Positions 1 to 12,193 of a stretch of DNA of 64,000 bases are shown one piece after another; the stretch's first letter is position 1, and each line of letters starts with the position of its first letter. This stretch comes from Mesodorylaimus sp. YZB2_4 (taxonomy: Eukaryota; Nematoda; Enoplea; Dorylaimida; Dorylaimidae). A program made the translations under genes and the position numbers. The notes under the pieces were generated by a model that was given only the letters and a program-made list of their open reading frames with translations, was not told where the DNA came from and ran no database searches. Location of the stretch: NCBI GenBank assembly GCA_030248295.1, contig JASANH010000846.1, positions 372,001-436,000 on the forward strand. The letters run 5' to 3'.

Positions 1-725
1 ATATGCCGCCTTACAATATGGGCGCGAGTGCTCCAGCTCAATGGGTCGTCTTGACTAATCTGAACATGGTAAGATAGTAATTAGAGTGTAGCCCCGAGTG
101 ACGACGACGAGCCATGTTGTTGTAGATCGACGAAGCTTCCTTGCAACTAATGATGTCCCGTATCGCGCCAGTCAGCAACTGCATGGTCCCGCCTGGTGCT
201 GGATTCGCATTGGTCAAGTTCAAAGATGTATCATTGGACAAAGTATTGCCTCGTTTGCAACAAGAATGTGCTGCTGTGGGTAAGTTGATGGTGGAAACGG
301 GACGAGTCTCTGTCGGATTGCATGTTTTGGCTGCTCTTTCAGGCCTTACGATTCAATTGGCCAAAGACGACGAAGTATCTCGTTTGATTCAAGCTGTCAC
401 TGGTCAACGTGCTGGCGGACCTCCTGGCGGTGCGGGCCATTTGTTTGGTCCACCTCCGCCCCCACCGCATCATCATCCTGGCGCTATGGGACCGGCCATT
501 TGGGACGCGCCTCCGCCTCAAGCGCCCGGCCCCTGGGGTCCGCCGCCTCCTCAAGCGACGGGTCTTCATCATCACGGCGCCGGTGGGCCTTTCGCGCCCC
601 ATCCCGCCGCTCTAAGCGATCCAACGGTGGCAGCTGCAACGGCCATGTCCATGCCTATGCCGCCCGGTATGCACGACGGTGGTTTGTTTGCTCCAGTTGG
701 TCACGATCGTCATGCTCCATTTTGA
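1..725 (+). CDS. GW182/TNRC6-like protein, C-terminal RRM and silencing region (5' part outside window)
   Basis: GW182/TNRC6 proteins bridge Argonaute to the PAN2-PAN3 and CCR4-NOT deadenylases in miRNA silencing. The exons I read are 1(or earlier)-68, 126-279 and 343-725, joined by short GT-AG introns (57 and 63 bp) with matching phases; the stop is TGA at 723. The joined protein begins an RRM-like fold with 'WVVLTNLN', then IDEASLQ, and ends the fold with 'LTIQLAKDDEVSRLIQ'. In position and spacing this parallels the TNRC6 RRM ('W-V-L-NL...IDGSTLR...T-ILAEF-EEE--RF'). A Pro/His/Gly-rich tail of about 110 residues follows, with two Trp in Pro-rich context (AIWDA, GPWGP), like the TNRC6 C-terminal effector region. 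Reading straight through the 63-bp intron also stays open, so intron retention would not truncate the protein. The identification rests on pattern, not on a search. Confidence 0.62.
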
Positions 726-3700
726 TCATCGAATCAGTGGATTTCGTCAAACGTTATTTTTGTTCAACAGTTCTTATTTTGGTACAGCGGTAAATCTCGT
801 TTTGAATTATATTTTTGTTCCGTGTAGAGGTTTATTATCGGCCCTTAGACGTTAGGACGATGTGCGTGTGATGGGTTTTGCAGTTCGTCCACTTGATTTT
901 ATGTTTTTTGTTTGATTTTTATGGGGCGCCCACATCGACCAGAAACGCGTTAATTTGACCTTGTCAGAAACTGATCTGAGAATGGTATGTAATATATGAA
1001 TTATACTGAGAATACTTTATCGGGTTTCTTATCCTACGTCACTGTAAATTATTGCGTTTCGCCTTCTTAAAAACTCGAAAAATCTTCAAAAAAACTAAAA
1101 AAATAAGAAAATTCTAAAAAAAGGTTTTTGCGTAGTGAACTTCCATTTTGACGGTGCTTTCCCGCGTGTGTAAGATTTTGGGGGTGTCCTGACTCTGATA
1201 AGGATTGTGGTTTGGGAGGCTCATTGGTTTGAGTTTGTGTGACAAAGCATTATGAGGTATTGAAATTTTTGTGAGGCCAAAACGGCGTAGTGTTAGGCGC
1301 GTTTTGGTATTGCTCGTCCGCGTGGTGTGTGGTTGAATATTGTTTTGCTCATAGTTCTCGTGCTCTAGGAACGAGCGAGGCCTGTAGACTGCTGTGCGAA
1401 TGCCAAAATGTGTAATTTACGGTTAGCCATGTGGGAAGGGTGGGTGAATGGTTATCTCTTGTTCCGCCTATCGCGTGGCCGTTTTCCCTTGGTTGAGCCT
1501 CGTTTTGTTTCGGTCCCAGTTCTTATAGCAAATGAAACGCTGTGCTCTCTGCTCGTGCTTTTTTCGATGACTAGATTATGGCGAGGATAGTACGGCGCGT
1601 GTTCGTCTCTTAGCCATTGGTTGAAAGCGAGTTATTTTCAGGGCTATCTCCTTTGAAACCAAGTATTTATAGGTGGGGTGGGTGTTGTGGTATTGTGACC
1701 GGCTATATTATATGCATATTAGGGTAGTGGGTGCAGTCGAGCCCGATTGCCGCCCCTGTGCTGTGCACCTCGAAATTAGAGAGACCAGTATCGGAACGAG
1801 CCATATGTACGTGCTTTGAGCCAATTTGCCGTCTCGTTGTATATATCGCGTGTGGCGTGATTTCTCATTCTTCTCATGGTGCGCTTTGATTCCTGTTCCT
1901 CGTCGAAGTCATGTGTATGAATACTGAACTTAGGATCGGTGCAAGAGGTTTGGCGTAGTGTACAAGCGTGAATATTTGGAAAATGCTCAACGAGCGCGCA
2001 GGGTGGGCGACCCTTGGCGACTAAGCAGGCTAAAAGGAGACAATTCCAGCCCCCAGTTTGGTCTCCCCCAAAGACTGGACGAGGGTGGTCGGCCCGTTAT
2101 CTCTTACCGGTTTTTTCAAGTTGACCGTTGATTCGAGGTGATTTGATGGACTCTTCCATCCGATCGAGTGGTCGCCTAATCTTGCGCGCGCTCTTCACTG
2201 ATGTGCTTTGATAATCGCGTTCTTCTCGTCTCGCGTGGCCAGCGTTGCGCCTCGTCTGCCTCGAAATGATTAGTTCGCATCTACAAGGAAAAATAAGTCG
2301 ATTTTTGTGCGGTATTTACGGGTTCATATCGCCGCCGAGTTTGTTTCCCGTTGAAGAGTATAACCAAAAATAGCGAAGCGAAAATGAAAACGAAATGGCG
2401 CTGCTTCGTTTTTGACTTTGTGCAAATTTGCATAAGACGGTCAGCCAATCGCCTGCCATGAAAAGGATGATTTGGTGACGGTGAATGGACGCCATCGAAT
2501 CGAAGGGTACTTAATTTATCCAATGTCATTCATTGCCTCCGACTTTATGACGGTGAGGCGAGGAGCTGATCGGCGAATACGTATTTGGACACAAAAATTG
2601 TGTGCATTCGAATGCGGGTCCGATAATATTCGTGCTGTACGAATGCATTCTCTGCACTGGTACCTACGTATGAGAAAAAAAGTTGCAAAAAAAGTGGCTA
2701 TAAAAAAGGTGGTCCTAAGGCAGCGGTGATGAGAAAATGTGGTCTTATCGAGAACACTAGTTGGGTTCCTGCTAATCGATATCGATCGATGATAATCGCT
2801 TCTTCTGCATTTGGTCTTTTGGTGTTGCTGCAATTAAGACAAATTACATTAGCTTTCCAATTCGGCCTGACTTTTTAGTCTTGTAAATTTGGATATTTTT
2901 CTACACTCGTATTACTCGTGTATGATATATTCTTCTAAGGCTTGTGCAGGCGTGTGTAGTTGGGACTGGGTGCGTGCGTCCAGCTAATATCGCTTTCTTC
3001 GATGGTGATTTTTTGACGGCAGGAAATTGACTAAAAAGGACATGTCGCGCTGTTGGCCACACCCAGGTCAGAGATGACAGCGCCGAGGTGAAGTAGCTTT
3101 ACATTGAAGTGGGGACAGTGTCCTGATCATAGACACATGATTTCGAGATTTTGGATCTTGCTACGAGTTGTGATAAGCATTCTCGTTTCTTTGTATTTGG
3201 TCTTAAAAAACAGGACAATGCCGAATATATCGGGTCTAACGGAACCAGAAACAATGACTCAGTCTGGATATGGATGGGATCGTCAAGTCGACGTGGTCGA
3301 ACAACCACGGGCGCGAGCTTTGATCATGGTACCAATTTGTGGACAAATAATATTCACACCGATTCTTGCTCATTTTCATTATCCGCCGTCGTTGCCCATG
3401 CCGAAAAAGGAAACGAACCAGAATGAAGATTTCGAGTGCCTTTTCGATTTTCTCTCAATCGATGGCATCTCGTGACGGCAGGCCGCGTTAGGTCATTGAT
3501 CATTCCTCTTGAACGGGCTGCTTGGATTCCTCAGAAAATATGACCTATTCTGCCCGAAGACGTGGAAAATGTATTTGCCAAATAAATTTGATGCCCAAAC
3601 TTGAAACGTGCTCGTCTCGTCTTCTTGAAATTCGAGTCAGTCTTCTCTTGTTGGAGTGCTCAGATGGACGACATGAGACGACCCCTGCCGACGATACAAT

Positions 3701-6700
3701 GGACACAAGTGCCCGTTATGAGGATCTTGGAAACTAAGGTTTCCGAAAATAAAAAAAGTGTAATGATCAGCCTCGATCAGGCAGGGACGCTCTTTTTTTG
3801 GTGTCTTGTGGTTCGTGAATGAAAAGTGATAATTCTGCCTGTTCCCGAAGGAGGCGTTGGCAATTGCAGCTAAATTTCTTCCGCGGCCATCTTGTCAGGC
3901 CAGACACTCTTTCGTGTGGATAAGCCTTTTTTCTCAGAAATGGCGCCATGGCGGAGTGTGTACAGTGCAAATAGAAGAAAGGGAACGAGTTTTAACTCGC
4001 GACCAAAATGAAATCAATCAATCAATAACGGCTCGGCTATCTTTACTGTACATGTGTATTTTGACCAGCTCATCGATTCACATCGTTCGCTTTTAGTCTC
4101 GTTTTTTCATATTTTCCCTAATTTCTCATTCGATCGAGCAGGATTAAAATTTTACAAAAAATTCGTAGTGACGGCTCTTAGATTTTTTGATGTTAGTCCG
4201 CCTGACTAATATATCATTTAGTGAGGAGAGCAACTGGAATTTAAAAGTCGCTATTTGAGTTTTGTGCCACTTTTTAAAGGTTGATGGGGAAGGAAGGTTC
4301 GAGATGGACCACTACAGCTTGTGGGTCGGAAATGGACTAGTGCATAGAATATAGATACCAAACATTGATGGCTTCAAAAAACGTTGGTGCCGTGTTGTTT
4401 CTCGATTTTTTGCCGATGTGTACAGCTACTTAAAAATGAGAATTTTGCCCATTTTCCATTCGAGGTTTCCATTTGCAATATGCGCTTAACGTTTCGACGG
4501 TTAGGAATCGGAGTATAGAGCAACTGAAGTTTGAGAAAAACAAAAAAATGACTAAATTTGGTTATTTTCCATTTGTACATGCCAATGTGTGGACGGGACA
4601 AGGGCGGGTTTTGACATGGATGGATTAGCAGGCGAACCGTTTTCTCTTAGGTCCTCTAAAAAGCGCTAAGAAATTCTGCTCATTCTAAAATCGATTATTG
4701 GGTGAAGCTTATCAATAATTCCAAATTTTACGCAGCACTTTAAATTTTTGGATTTTTTCAATGGGCTGAGAAGTACAGAGGAAGAAAATTTTGTGAGCTC
4801 GATAAAGCGCGAGTTTTGAGGATAAGATGAGAAATTGGATGGGGTTGATTGGGAAGCAGGGAAGGTGCGCTCTGTTGGTGGCTGTGTGCTCATTGTCGTG
4901 TTGGAAGGGGCGCCCGAATGGGAGAGGGGCAAGTTGGTGGGCACTTTGGCCGCTGCCTTGCGTTGACGCGTCGACAACCAATAAAACAACCAAATTACTC
5001 GTTCGTGCATGATAGGCTCTGATAGGTGTGAGTGGTTCAGCCATACGTGTGCACTTGATCATGTGCTGTGTACAAATGGGTTGGTGTGTGTCATTGTGGG
5101 TAGGATAGGAGTACGAAACGAATATAAGCTTCAATAAGGCTCGATGGGTGGTTCTGACTCGGTTCTTGTAAGGAGAATATTGCCCAATTCTGAGTGTGTC
5201 TTTTAAAAAAAGCTTTTGGGGGTCATTTGTCCCGTGACTCTAAATTTTCTGAAATGCAATTGAAATGGTGTGATTAAAGGAGATTGGACTAAAAAATGAA
5301 TTGGTTACCATGGGGCTCTTTTTTTAAACTTAGCGCTTCTACAAAAGTATTCATTCCCAATATTGGCCATATAAGCTTTACATATTCTACGTCCTGTAGA
5401 GGTCAGTCAGAAATCGGTATACTCTTCGATTTGTATTCCGGTCGATGTTTGAAGGAAAATAGGGGGAAGCGCGGCAAGTTCTCATTTCTCAATATCGGTG
5501 GGTGCCAAGAGATGGTTGGACGCGGATGGCCTTGATGGAAGGAGGCTGGTAGAATGCCCTCGACGGACTCTTACTTCTTTGAGCAACTGGTTTGCCTTTC
5601 GTAGGTGGTTTTAGATGCGACTAATCAATTCGCCAATCGAAGCCTTCTTCGCTTTTCATTCGTGGCGTGTGTTAGCTGCAGTCTGCTTGGTGCAGGTTTG
5701 TGGTAGTGGTTTGCAAGGACGGTACTTATTTGAGCTATGTATACGTACGTTATATTATTTTTATGCAGTACAAATTCATTGGATTAATGGATGCCTAGTT
5801 TGGTGAGGATATCGTGTAGGCGTCCCGCTTGCCGTAGGCGTATATGGAAGGATTGGGGAGCATTTAGGAGTTGGACGAGGTGTGCTGTGAGTTTCGACTA
5901 TGGGTTATGCATTATGTACCTTTCTGACTGACATGGTCGTCTTCTTGTCGGATTACGCTAATTAGGTCAGTTATCGCTTTCTACTCATCATGGTCGTCGT
6001 CTTGGGTTCGTGGCTTGTGGACTGATGTACAACCTTGCGTGTTCTTGTGCCGCCTTTGATTATATTGTAGGTGGGTGTGGGCCGAGGGTCGTTATTAGGA
6101 GCTCGTGAAAAGCTAGCCAGCGCGGTAGCTATAATCAGAAATGGAATGCCTCGAAAATAGAAAATGTGAGTTGAGAGCCGTGCTGGAACGGCAATGGCAT
6201 TAATCGAATGTAGGCAGGGGCGCTCGGTGTGTTCTTCATTGGTATTATAGCCTTCTACTGTGCTCTTTCATGGATTTTATATTTAATGCATACAGCTTCA
6301 ACAGGTTAGAGAGTGGGCAAAGACAAAATAGTAGTCAACATGGTTCTGAGAAAAAGGACAAGTCGAATCGATATCTTCTGAATTGGTTGATTTTTTGTAA
6401 TATAAGGCGTGCTTCCGTTTCAGTTTTTTGTGTTCACTCTTCGCGATACTCAATGCCGCTTACATAAGCACCTTTTTTCCTTAAATGGTATAATTCTCGG
6501 GATGAAAAGCTGGTATGCCCATTTGCCCTTTCTCGCTGGCGTTGGAGACAAACTGAAGAAAGGTCTTTGACACTGAGGACTATGTCACGTACTTTTTATC
6601 TTTTTTTAAAACGAAACTGAATTAGGTAACAGGACATGCAATTTTTTCACCTTTTTACGAGATTTATTCATACCATTCATCTTTTGGAGAAAATTTTTTG

Positions 6701-7677
6701 AGTTGTGGCGCAAATGTGGGCCATATTTGAATCAGTATATGTGAAGGTGTCCCCATGTACACAGAAATGTCTTATCGATTTCGGGGTTGGGTGTGCTGTT
6801 CATGGTCACTTTTTCATCCCGCTTTTTTGTCCTTTTGTATCTTCAAAGGTACATGCGTATACATATTATTTTTTTTGATTAGGTGTGCGTGTGTTTTTGG
6901 GTGTGTCTGAGGAAAAATACAAAAAAAGTTTTAAAATTGTGAAAAAATTCCATGCCTAGCCTCTTTGAAGCCCGCAATAGCACGCGCTTGCATGGTGAAC
7001 CAGCATTTGGCATTTCTCTGATATCAGTTTTTTATGTTAATCGGAATTAAAATTGACTATCAGAAAAAAGATAGATTGCTTTTATCGATTTTTGTTCAAA
7101 TTTTTCTTTTTAGAAGAAAAAGGTGACGTTTGGGAAGAAAAATTGGCTTTTCCTTTTCTTCGTGATGACTGGTATTACGTGTAGTGCCTGGTCTTTGCTT
7201 TTTTTGCTCCATATTTTTGTTGTCATTTTTTGTAGATGTGGTTCACACTGGAGTTAGAGACGGTCGCCTTTACGTGTCTTTATATCCTATGCGTGTTCTT
7301 TTAGTTTCCGAAAGTCAAACAAGTCCAGTGCTGTGTTTGGAATGCGCGCGTTGTAATTGCTGGTGCTGGTGGCTTGGTGAAAAAAGTAATAAAATCCGGA
7401 AATGCTGTGATTGTGATGATGTGTGTGCGGTGGGGGGGTTGGGGGGGGAGAATAGATAGTTTACGATAACAAATGATCACAGAATAGACAATATGAAAAT
7501 AGCAGCACGAACACATGCGCAGTTGGGAGGGCGTCCAGATAAAGGTGTCGGACATTCGGTCCAGTTGTGGTTGGGACGGTGAGGCAGTGGCAGGCATGCG
7601 CTTGCTCCCTCCACTCCGACGTACACCCGACGGTCCACTGAGAAAGGGTACGACACGCCCTCGCACTACAGGTGCGT
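726..7677. other. 6.9 kb without a recognisable gene
   Basis: T-rich and G/T-rich sequence follows the TGA of the GW182-like gene and may include a long 3'UTR. Open frames here are short (the longest plus-strand frame, 3104-3475, is 123 codons), lack domain motifs and lack convincing splice partners. I saw no tRNA, transposase or repeat copy of the families found elsewhere in the window. Confidence 0.5.
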
Positions 7678-8850
7678 TCAGAGGTTTTGATTTGTTCGCC
7701 TTTGAAATGACTTTTTATCATTTTCTATGCTGGATTTGAGGAAGGTGATCATGTCGGTCCTTTCGTTGCAGTAATCCTCGCCACAGAAGCAGCGAAAGCT
7801 GTAGTCGACCAGACTGTCGCTGATGTAGTACCTCTGAAAGTTGAAGGGGAGGAGAATTAAAAAAGTGGTTTGCAAGGTTGAGGTGACTGGAAAATGCCAT
7901 GTCGTAAAGTTAACTTATTACCTGAGTTATCGGATAGGGCGTAGCCGGAGAAAGAGAGGGTCGCTACGGGATCAAGGACTGCGGGGCGGCACACTTTTTG
8001 ACAGCAAATTCATAACAGGTGTAAAGTGGGCGTGAACAGTAGTCAGCAGGAGACCCGGATGGAGAGCGGGGAATATTCCGGACCTCTACTGTAGCCCGGC
8101 TAGCTGGTGTGCATACATGGGTTCCACTTGCAGTATGTTCAGGTTCGTGTTTTACCACATCACCGAACGAGTGCCCACTCGAGCACCTCGATGACCTTAC
8201 CTCGAAGGAAGGCCTTACCTCGATGACACAAGCTGTTAGGACGGAGTAGTTGGGCGGCATGATGCCCGTGGCCGAATTGCGTCTGCTGTTTCGGCCGCGT
8301 GATAAGATCTGCTTGTAGATGCGGACATCCTCGATTTCGTTATTCGTGCCAAAGGGGGCAGTGACGTTGTAGTTGATACCATCCGACGACAGCACGCAAA
8401 GGGGCCAATGTCTCGAGTTCTTTTTAGCTACGATCTGAAAAAGCGGGTGTGAGGTAGTGAAGTTGGTTCAGGTCGCGTATTCGGGGGGGGGGGGGGGGGG
8501 GATTATGCACCACGACAAAAGCCAGCTAAGTCTTTCGACCGAGTCGTGGCAGAACATTGCTGAGCTGGGTTTGATTCTCTCCGATTGGGAGCGCAGTAAA
8601 GTTTTATCTATTGCACGCGTCAGGTAGGCTGCCCACCCGCCCACCTTCCATTGCTGCAGGGTCAATAAACAAGAAGAGACTGGGTCTCCTCGAGGGGCAT
8701 GGGCTAGGTATGGTTGCCTGACCAGCAGTATTCACCTCCCGACCGCCCGTACAATCGGTGCCGGACGGACCATAGTCGACGGCAAGACGGGCCCGCTTTA
8801 TCCCGCAGGAAAGGCCGAATAGCCCCTCTCCGAAAGCGACCAGGGTAAGC
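7678..8850 (-). CDS. Cys-rich secreted protein, Ly-6/three-finger-like (5' end uncertain)
   Basis: A consistent minus-strand model joins 8434-8219, 8083-7995 and 7831-7678 (stop TGA). Its C-terminal half reads 'DYCSRPLYTCYEFAVKK', then 'YYISDSLVDYSFRCFCGEDYCNER'-like sequence. The closing C-x-C-x4-CN resembles the last Cys cluster and Asn of Ly-6/uPAR three-finger domains. A probable upstream exon ending at 8736 (phase 0, donor GTGAAT) adds a hydrophobic stretch followed by LSC and TDC, giving about ten cysteines; I could not fix its start codon. The model uses the donor at 7994 (AA|GTGTGC) and an acceptor at 7832, which avoids an in-frame TAG that lies downstream in the intron. The first exon also has a second in-frame donor 18 bases further on. 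Ligand and cell type are unknown. The protein could instead belong to another small nematode Cys-rich family. Confidence 0.45.
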
Positions 8851-9029
8851 AAAAAATGACAGGGGCTTGCGCTGGTGCAGTGGTGTCTATAAGTAAGGAG
8901 TTCTTGGCCTAGCGGGCGAGCTCATCTTGGGTTCATTAGCTAGCCTTGTCCAACTCTCCAGCTTGGGGGTGCCTTAGCAGGTGCCAAACACTGCTCCTGT
9001 GAAGTTCAGTAAGGTTTCTTTGGGGGGGG
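8851..9029. other. spacer with a poly-G tract, between gene and SINE
   Basis: Contains a G run just before the SINE (9021-9030). Nothing else identified. Confidence 0.4.
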
Positions 9030-9425
9030 GGGCCGTTTTACCTCTAGCCGGCCAGCAGTCAAAACTTATAAGCAGGGCCGAGAGGTTACCAGCTCTCACG
9101 ACAGCGTCCCTCTGCATGTCTCCACTAGGAGCACCTCCACGCGAGGGCATCCTGGACAGGACGCCGGCTTCCTCGGACGATGGCGGGCTGGCTTGGAACC
9201 CTGTCGATGGCTGACAGCCGAGACTGTCTACTCGTGTTTCGTCTCTCCACTCAGAGCACCTCGACGGTACCGGGTGAGTCACCCACGGCCTGGCGTGCAA
9301 GGTCGGCGAGGATTTATGGTTCGCAAACCGACCTCCATCACGGGGGATCGAACCCGGGACGAGTCCAGCCACTCGCTCTCAAGCAATACGGAGAGACGAA
9401 TGCCGAACCGCTGCACCACCGTACA
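9030..9425 (-). repeat. SINE family A, near full-length copy
   Basis: Read on the minus strand, this begins with a tRNA-like head: an A-box-like 'TGGTGCAGCGGTTCGG' and a B-box 'GGGTTCGATCC'. A roughly 300-bp body follows with landmarks 'GGTGACTCACCC', 'GTGGAGAGACGAAA', 'GTCCAGGATGCCCTCGCG' and 'GAGACATGCAGAGGGACGCTGTCGTGAGAGC' (given here only as landmarks). The same order of landmarks occurs at 51125-51515 on the plus strand. The head shows the copy descends from a Pol III tRNA-type transcript with a long variable arm (Ser/Leu type). No coding capacity. Confidence 0.8.
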
Positions 9426-12193
9426 AGCAATGTACACGTCCCACGTATTCTATGTGAACCAACGCCCTAGGATTCCAACTGCTGGCCCACGCAGGGTCTC
9501 GCTTGTAAAGCCTAGCGGTACTGAGCGGTAGTGGCAAAACAAAAAGACAAAACTGGAAGAGGTCATAAAAGTGTGCTTGGTCCACAGGAAGGGGCAAGCC
9601 CTAGCGGCAAATTTTTAGATGATGAAACTTCGAAAGTGATGCTGGCTACAGTAGATAGGCACGGCTTACCTTCCCATTATCGTCTGGTTCATAGCACCAA
9701 AGTGCATTGCACATGGCAACATAGGCCAAGAGCGAGCTCGTCTTGAAGGCTATCATTTTCCTCGCAGCCAAACTCGGTGACTGAGAATGAATGAGTGTTA
9801 GTTGGATGGCATTGAATGAGCTACATAAATACCCGTGCGCCCTTACGTAAAATGAACTATGCCAAATGAAAACGCCCGAGGCCATCTGGCAAGGACAGTG
9901 ACATTGTGTTTGGCTCGTGAGAAGATGTCAGTTTGCTAAGATAGATGAAAGTAGAACATAGAAGTGACCGTCACACCTATTCACCAATACGCCTCCAGCC
10001 TGTAAGTTATAGAGTAGAAACTGGAATCGTCTGACGCAGCCAATACAGGTGGTGCACGCAGACACCTTGTCATCCGCTGCTCTCACATTTCATATCGAGC
10101 CGGCAGTACCGACAGGCTAGGATATGTCTCGCCTCAAAGAGCGATATTAAGACTTGCTCTTGAAAGTTTAGGCTTGAAGGAGAAAATGACAAGACTCTGA
10201 CGATGAGTGTTTTTGTTCCAAGCTGAGATGACAATGTTTTCGATCAGGATAACATGCATGCCTGATTCTGTGGTGAACAGCGCACGTTTCGGATGATAAA
10301 GCCTAAATTCCAGATGTGTCACGGTCAGTAAACAGGGGAGGGGTGATTGAGGGGGATTGAGCAAGTTTATCAAGGCCTAATGTGTGGCGCACTAGACCAT
10401 CAAAACGTGAGTGTCTTAAGAGAGCGAGAGCGACTTAAGATTTCCAGGTCGCGAGTCAAGAGAATAACAGCGGTAATTTGTGTACAGTGCATACGCCTCG
10501 CAAGGTTGGACAAACGTACTGTGCGTAGTGGAAACTACCAGAACAAGGCAGTCAACAGGTAGAGGCAGGTGCATCCGTCCAGGCGCCTGCAGAATATGCT
10601 GTCTACTGAAGGCGCGAACAGCCTGCTCGGTACACAGCCTAGTCGACCTTGAGATCTCTTAGCACATGCCACCGTATCTGTAAAATCGTCAGTTTTTGCC
10701 ACCTGGGGCCTCCAAAATTTAAAACAGCGCATATTTTAAAAGTCAAGGGCAGGGCTTGCCGATTATAGCTTATTTTGAGCGAACGTATCACACGCCATGA
10801 TCAACATCACGCGTAGATCGCATGCTGGCATGAGACCTACATCAGGTACGCAAGGAGAGAAGGTTCGACTTGTAGTAGGCGTGTTTGGCCTGTGGAGAAG
10901 ATACCGCGGGGAGCGGATGGACTCAGAAAACCCTCCAGGCAGGTCACCAGGTCGCCTACTACAGACTCATCTGTAATTATTTTAGTTTTCTGCATTCCTA
11001 TGCACAAAACGTAGCATTAACTCTGGCTCTGCTCTATCATAATACTCGAACGCCCCTCGCAACAACTTTTTGTTGGTTTGACGAGTCACGTAGGCAGTTT
11101 CCGGGTCAATTTTAAGCGCTATTTTTTACTAACGCAAGGAGAATCACGTTGACTCTACCGTTACTCTAAGTGTCACTCAAGTTTTCAGCTACAGTAAAAG
11201 TTCGGCTGCTTTCTTTCATTCGCTACTTTATGTGCAACTTCACTGTATACGAGTGTGGTGAGCCCTCAAAGCAAGATCAAACACGCTTTTGAATTGCAGA
11301 AGAAAATTGGCGACTCTGCAACATGCCAGCTCGAAGCTGGCTAAAGCCCAAGAGAAGAAAAGACAGCGTGTGCTGTTCCTGCGTCATCCCTGAGCTGCTG
11401 TAGGCATTGTATGGGCAAATGTGCTGCCGCCGTGGTAGTCGGATCTTTTCGTTGGCCCGTATAGCCGAGCGAGAGGCTGGGGTTCATCCAGGTTCGATTC
11501 CTGGCGATTGAGGTCGGTTCTCGCTGACCTTAAACGACGGACTGAGTGACTGGCCCCGTACTGTTGAACAGGAGGGAAGAAAACCAACTGAGTGGACAGT
11601 CTCTAGCACAAGAGTCCACCGTACTTTGTGCGAAGAAGCTACAGTCCAGCCCGGGATACAGCTTTTTAAGATGCTCCATGGAAATACAAAGGGCTGCAGT
11701 GTGTCATGGGTTCTACGGCCTTGCTTTTAAGGCTTGACTCCTAGGCATCTATAGACAAGGCTCTGCTCAAGCGAATGAGTCCACAAGAATTTAATCAAAA
11801 TACATGGCTGGCTCTCATACTGTACAGCTTGTCGCCCTAAAGTCACCATAGTGCAACCCGTGACCAGCGGGCGTGGGAGAGAATGCGACTGACCGAAGTC
11901 GGTGGGACAAAAACTCTGACTGGAGAAAAGCTAGCCCCGCGACTGTACTTGCGGTGCAACATCAACCTGAAGTTGACATCTCCCAGCCAGAGGAGATCGA
12001 TTAATCTCTCTCACTCCCAATGGCCCGCTAGCTGTGGGCTGCAATAGATGCTGTATATGGTAAGGCACAGAAAGCAGACGTCTCTAATAAGCGCTGTAGC
12101 ATACTTTATCAGGCCTGTTTTTGCAGTTTCATATAACAATCCACGTGTCACGAAGTCTCCCCATTGACCCGCACCTGCGAACCAGCAAGGCAT
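9426..12193. other. 2.8 kb intergenic, repeat relics
   Basis: Apart from a SINE head fragment near 11440-11545, I find no gene. Open frames such as 9531-9746 and 10885-11115 are short, lack motifs and overlap unclear sequence. Confidence 0.45.
11440..11545 (+). repeat. SINE family A, head fragment
   Basis: Shows the tRNA-like 'GTATAGCCGAGCGAGAGGCTGG' region and the B-box 'CAGGTTCGATTCCTGGCGATTG', followed by 'GAGGTCGGTT', the junction motif seen in the longer copies. The body downstream decays quickly. Confidence 0.6.

Noticed and set aside
141..725. Uninterrupted 194-codon ORF as a complete gene
   Set aside because: It reads through a 63-bp intron (280-342). Splicing restores the RRM-like continuity and joins it to exon 1 ending at 68.
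7964..8395. In-frame TAG in the Ly-6-like gene taken as a broken gene
   Set aside because: A donor at 7994 and an acceptor at 7832 remove the stop and give a Cys pattern that fits, so the gene need not be a pseudogene.
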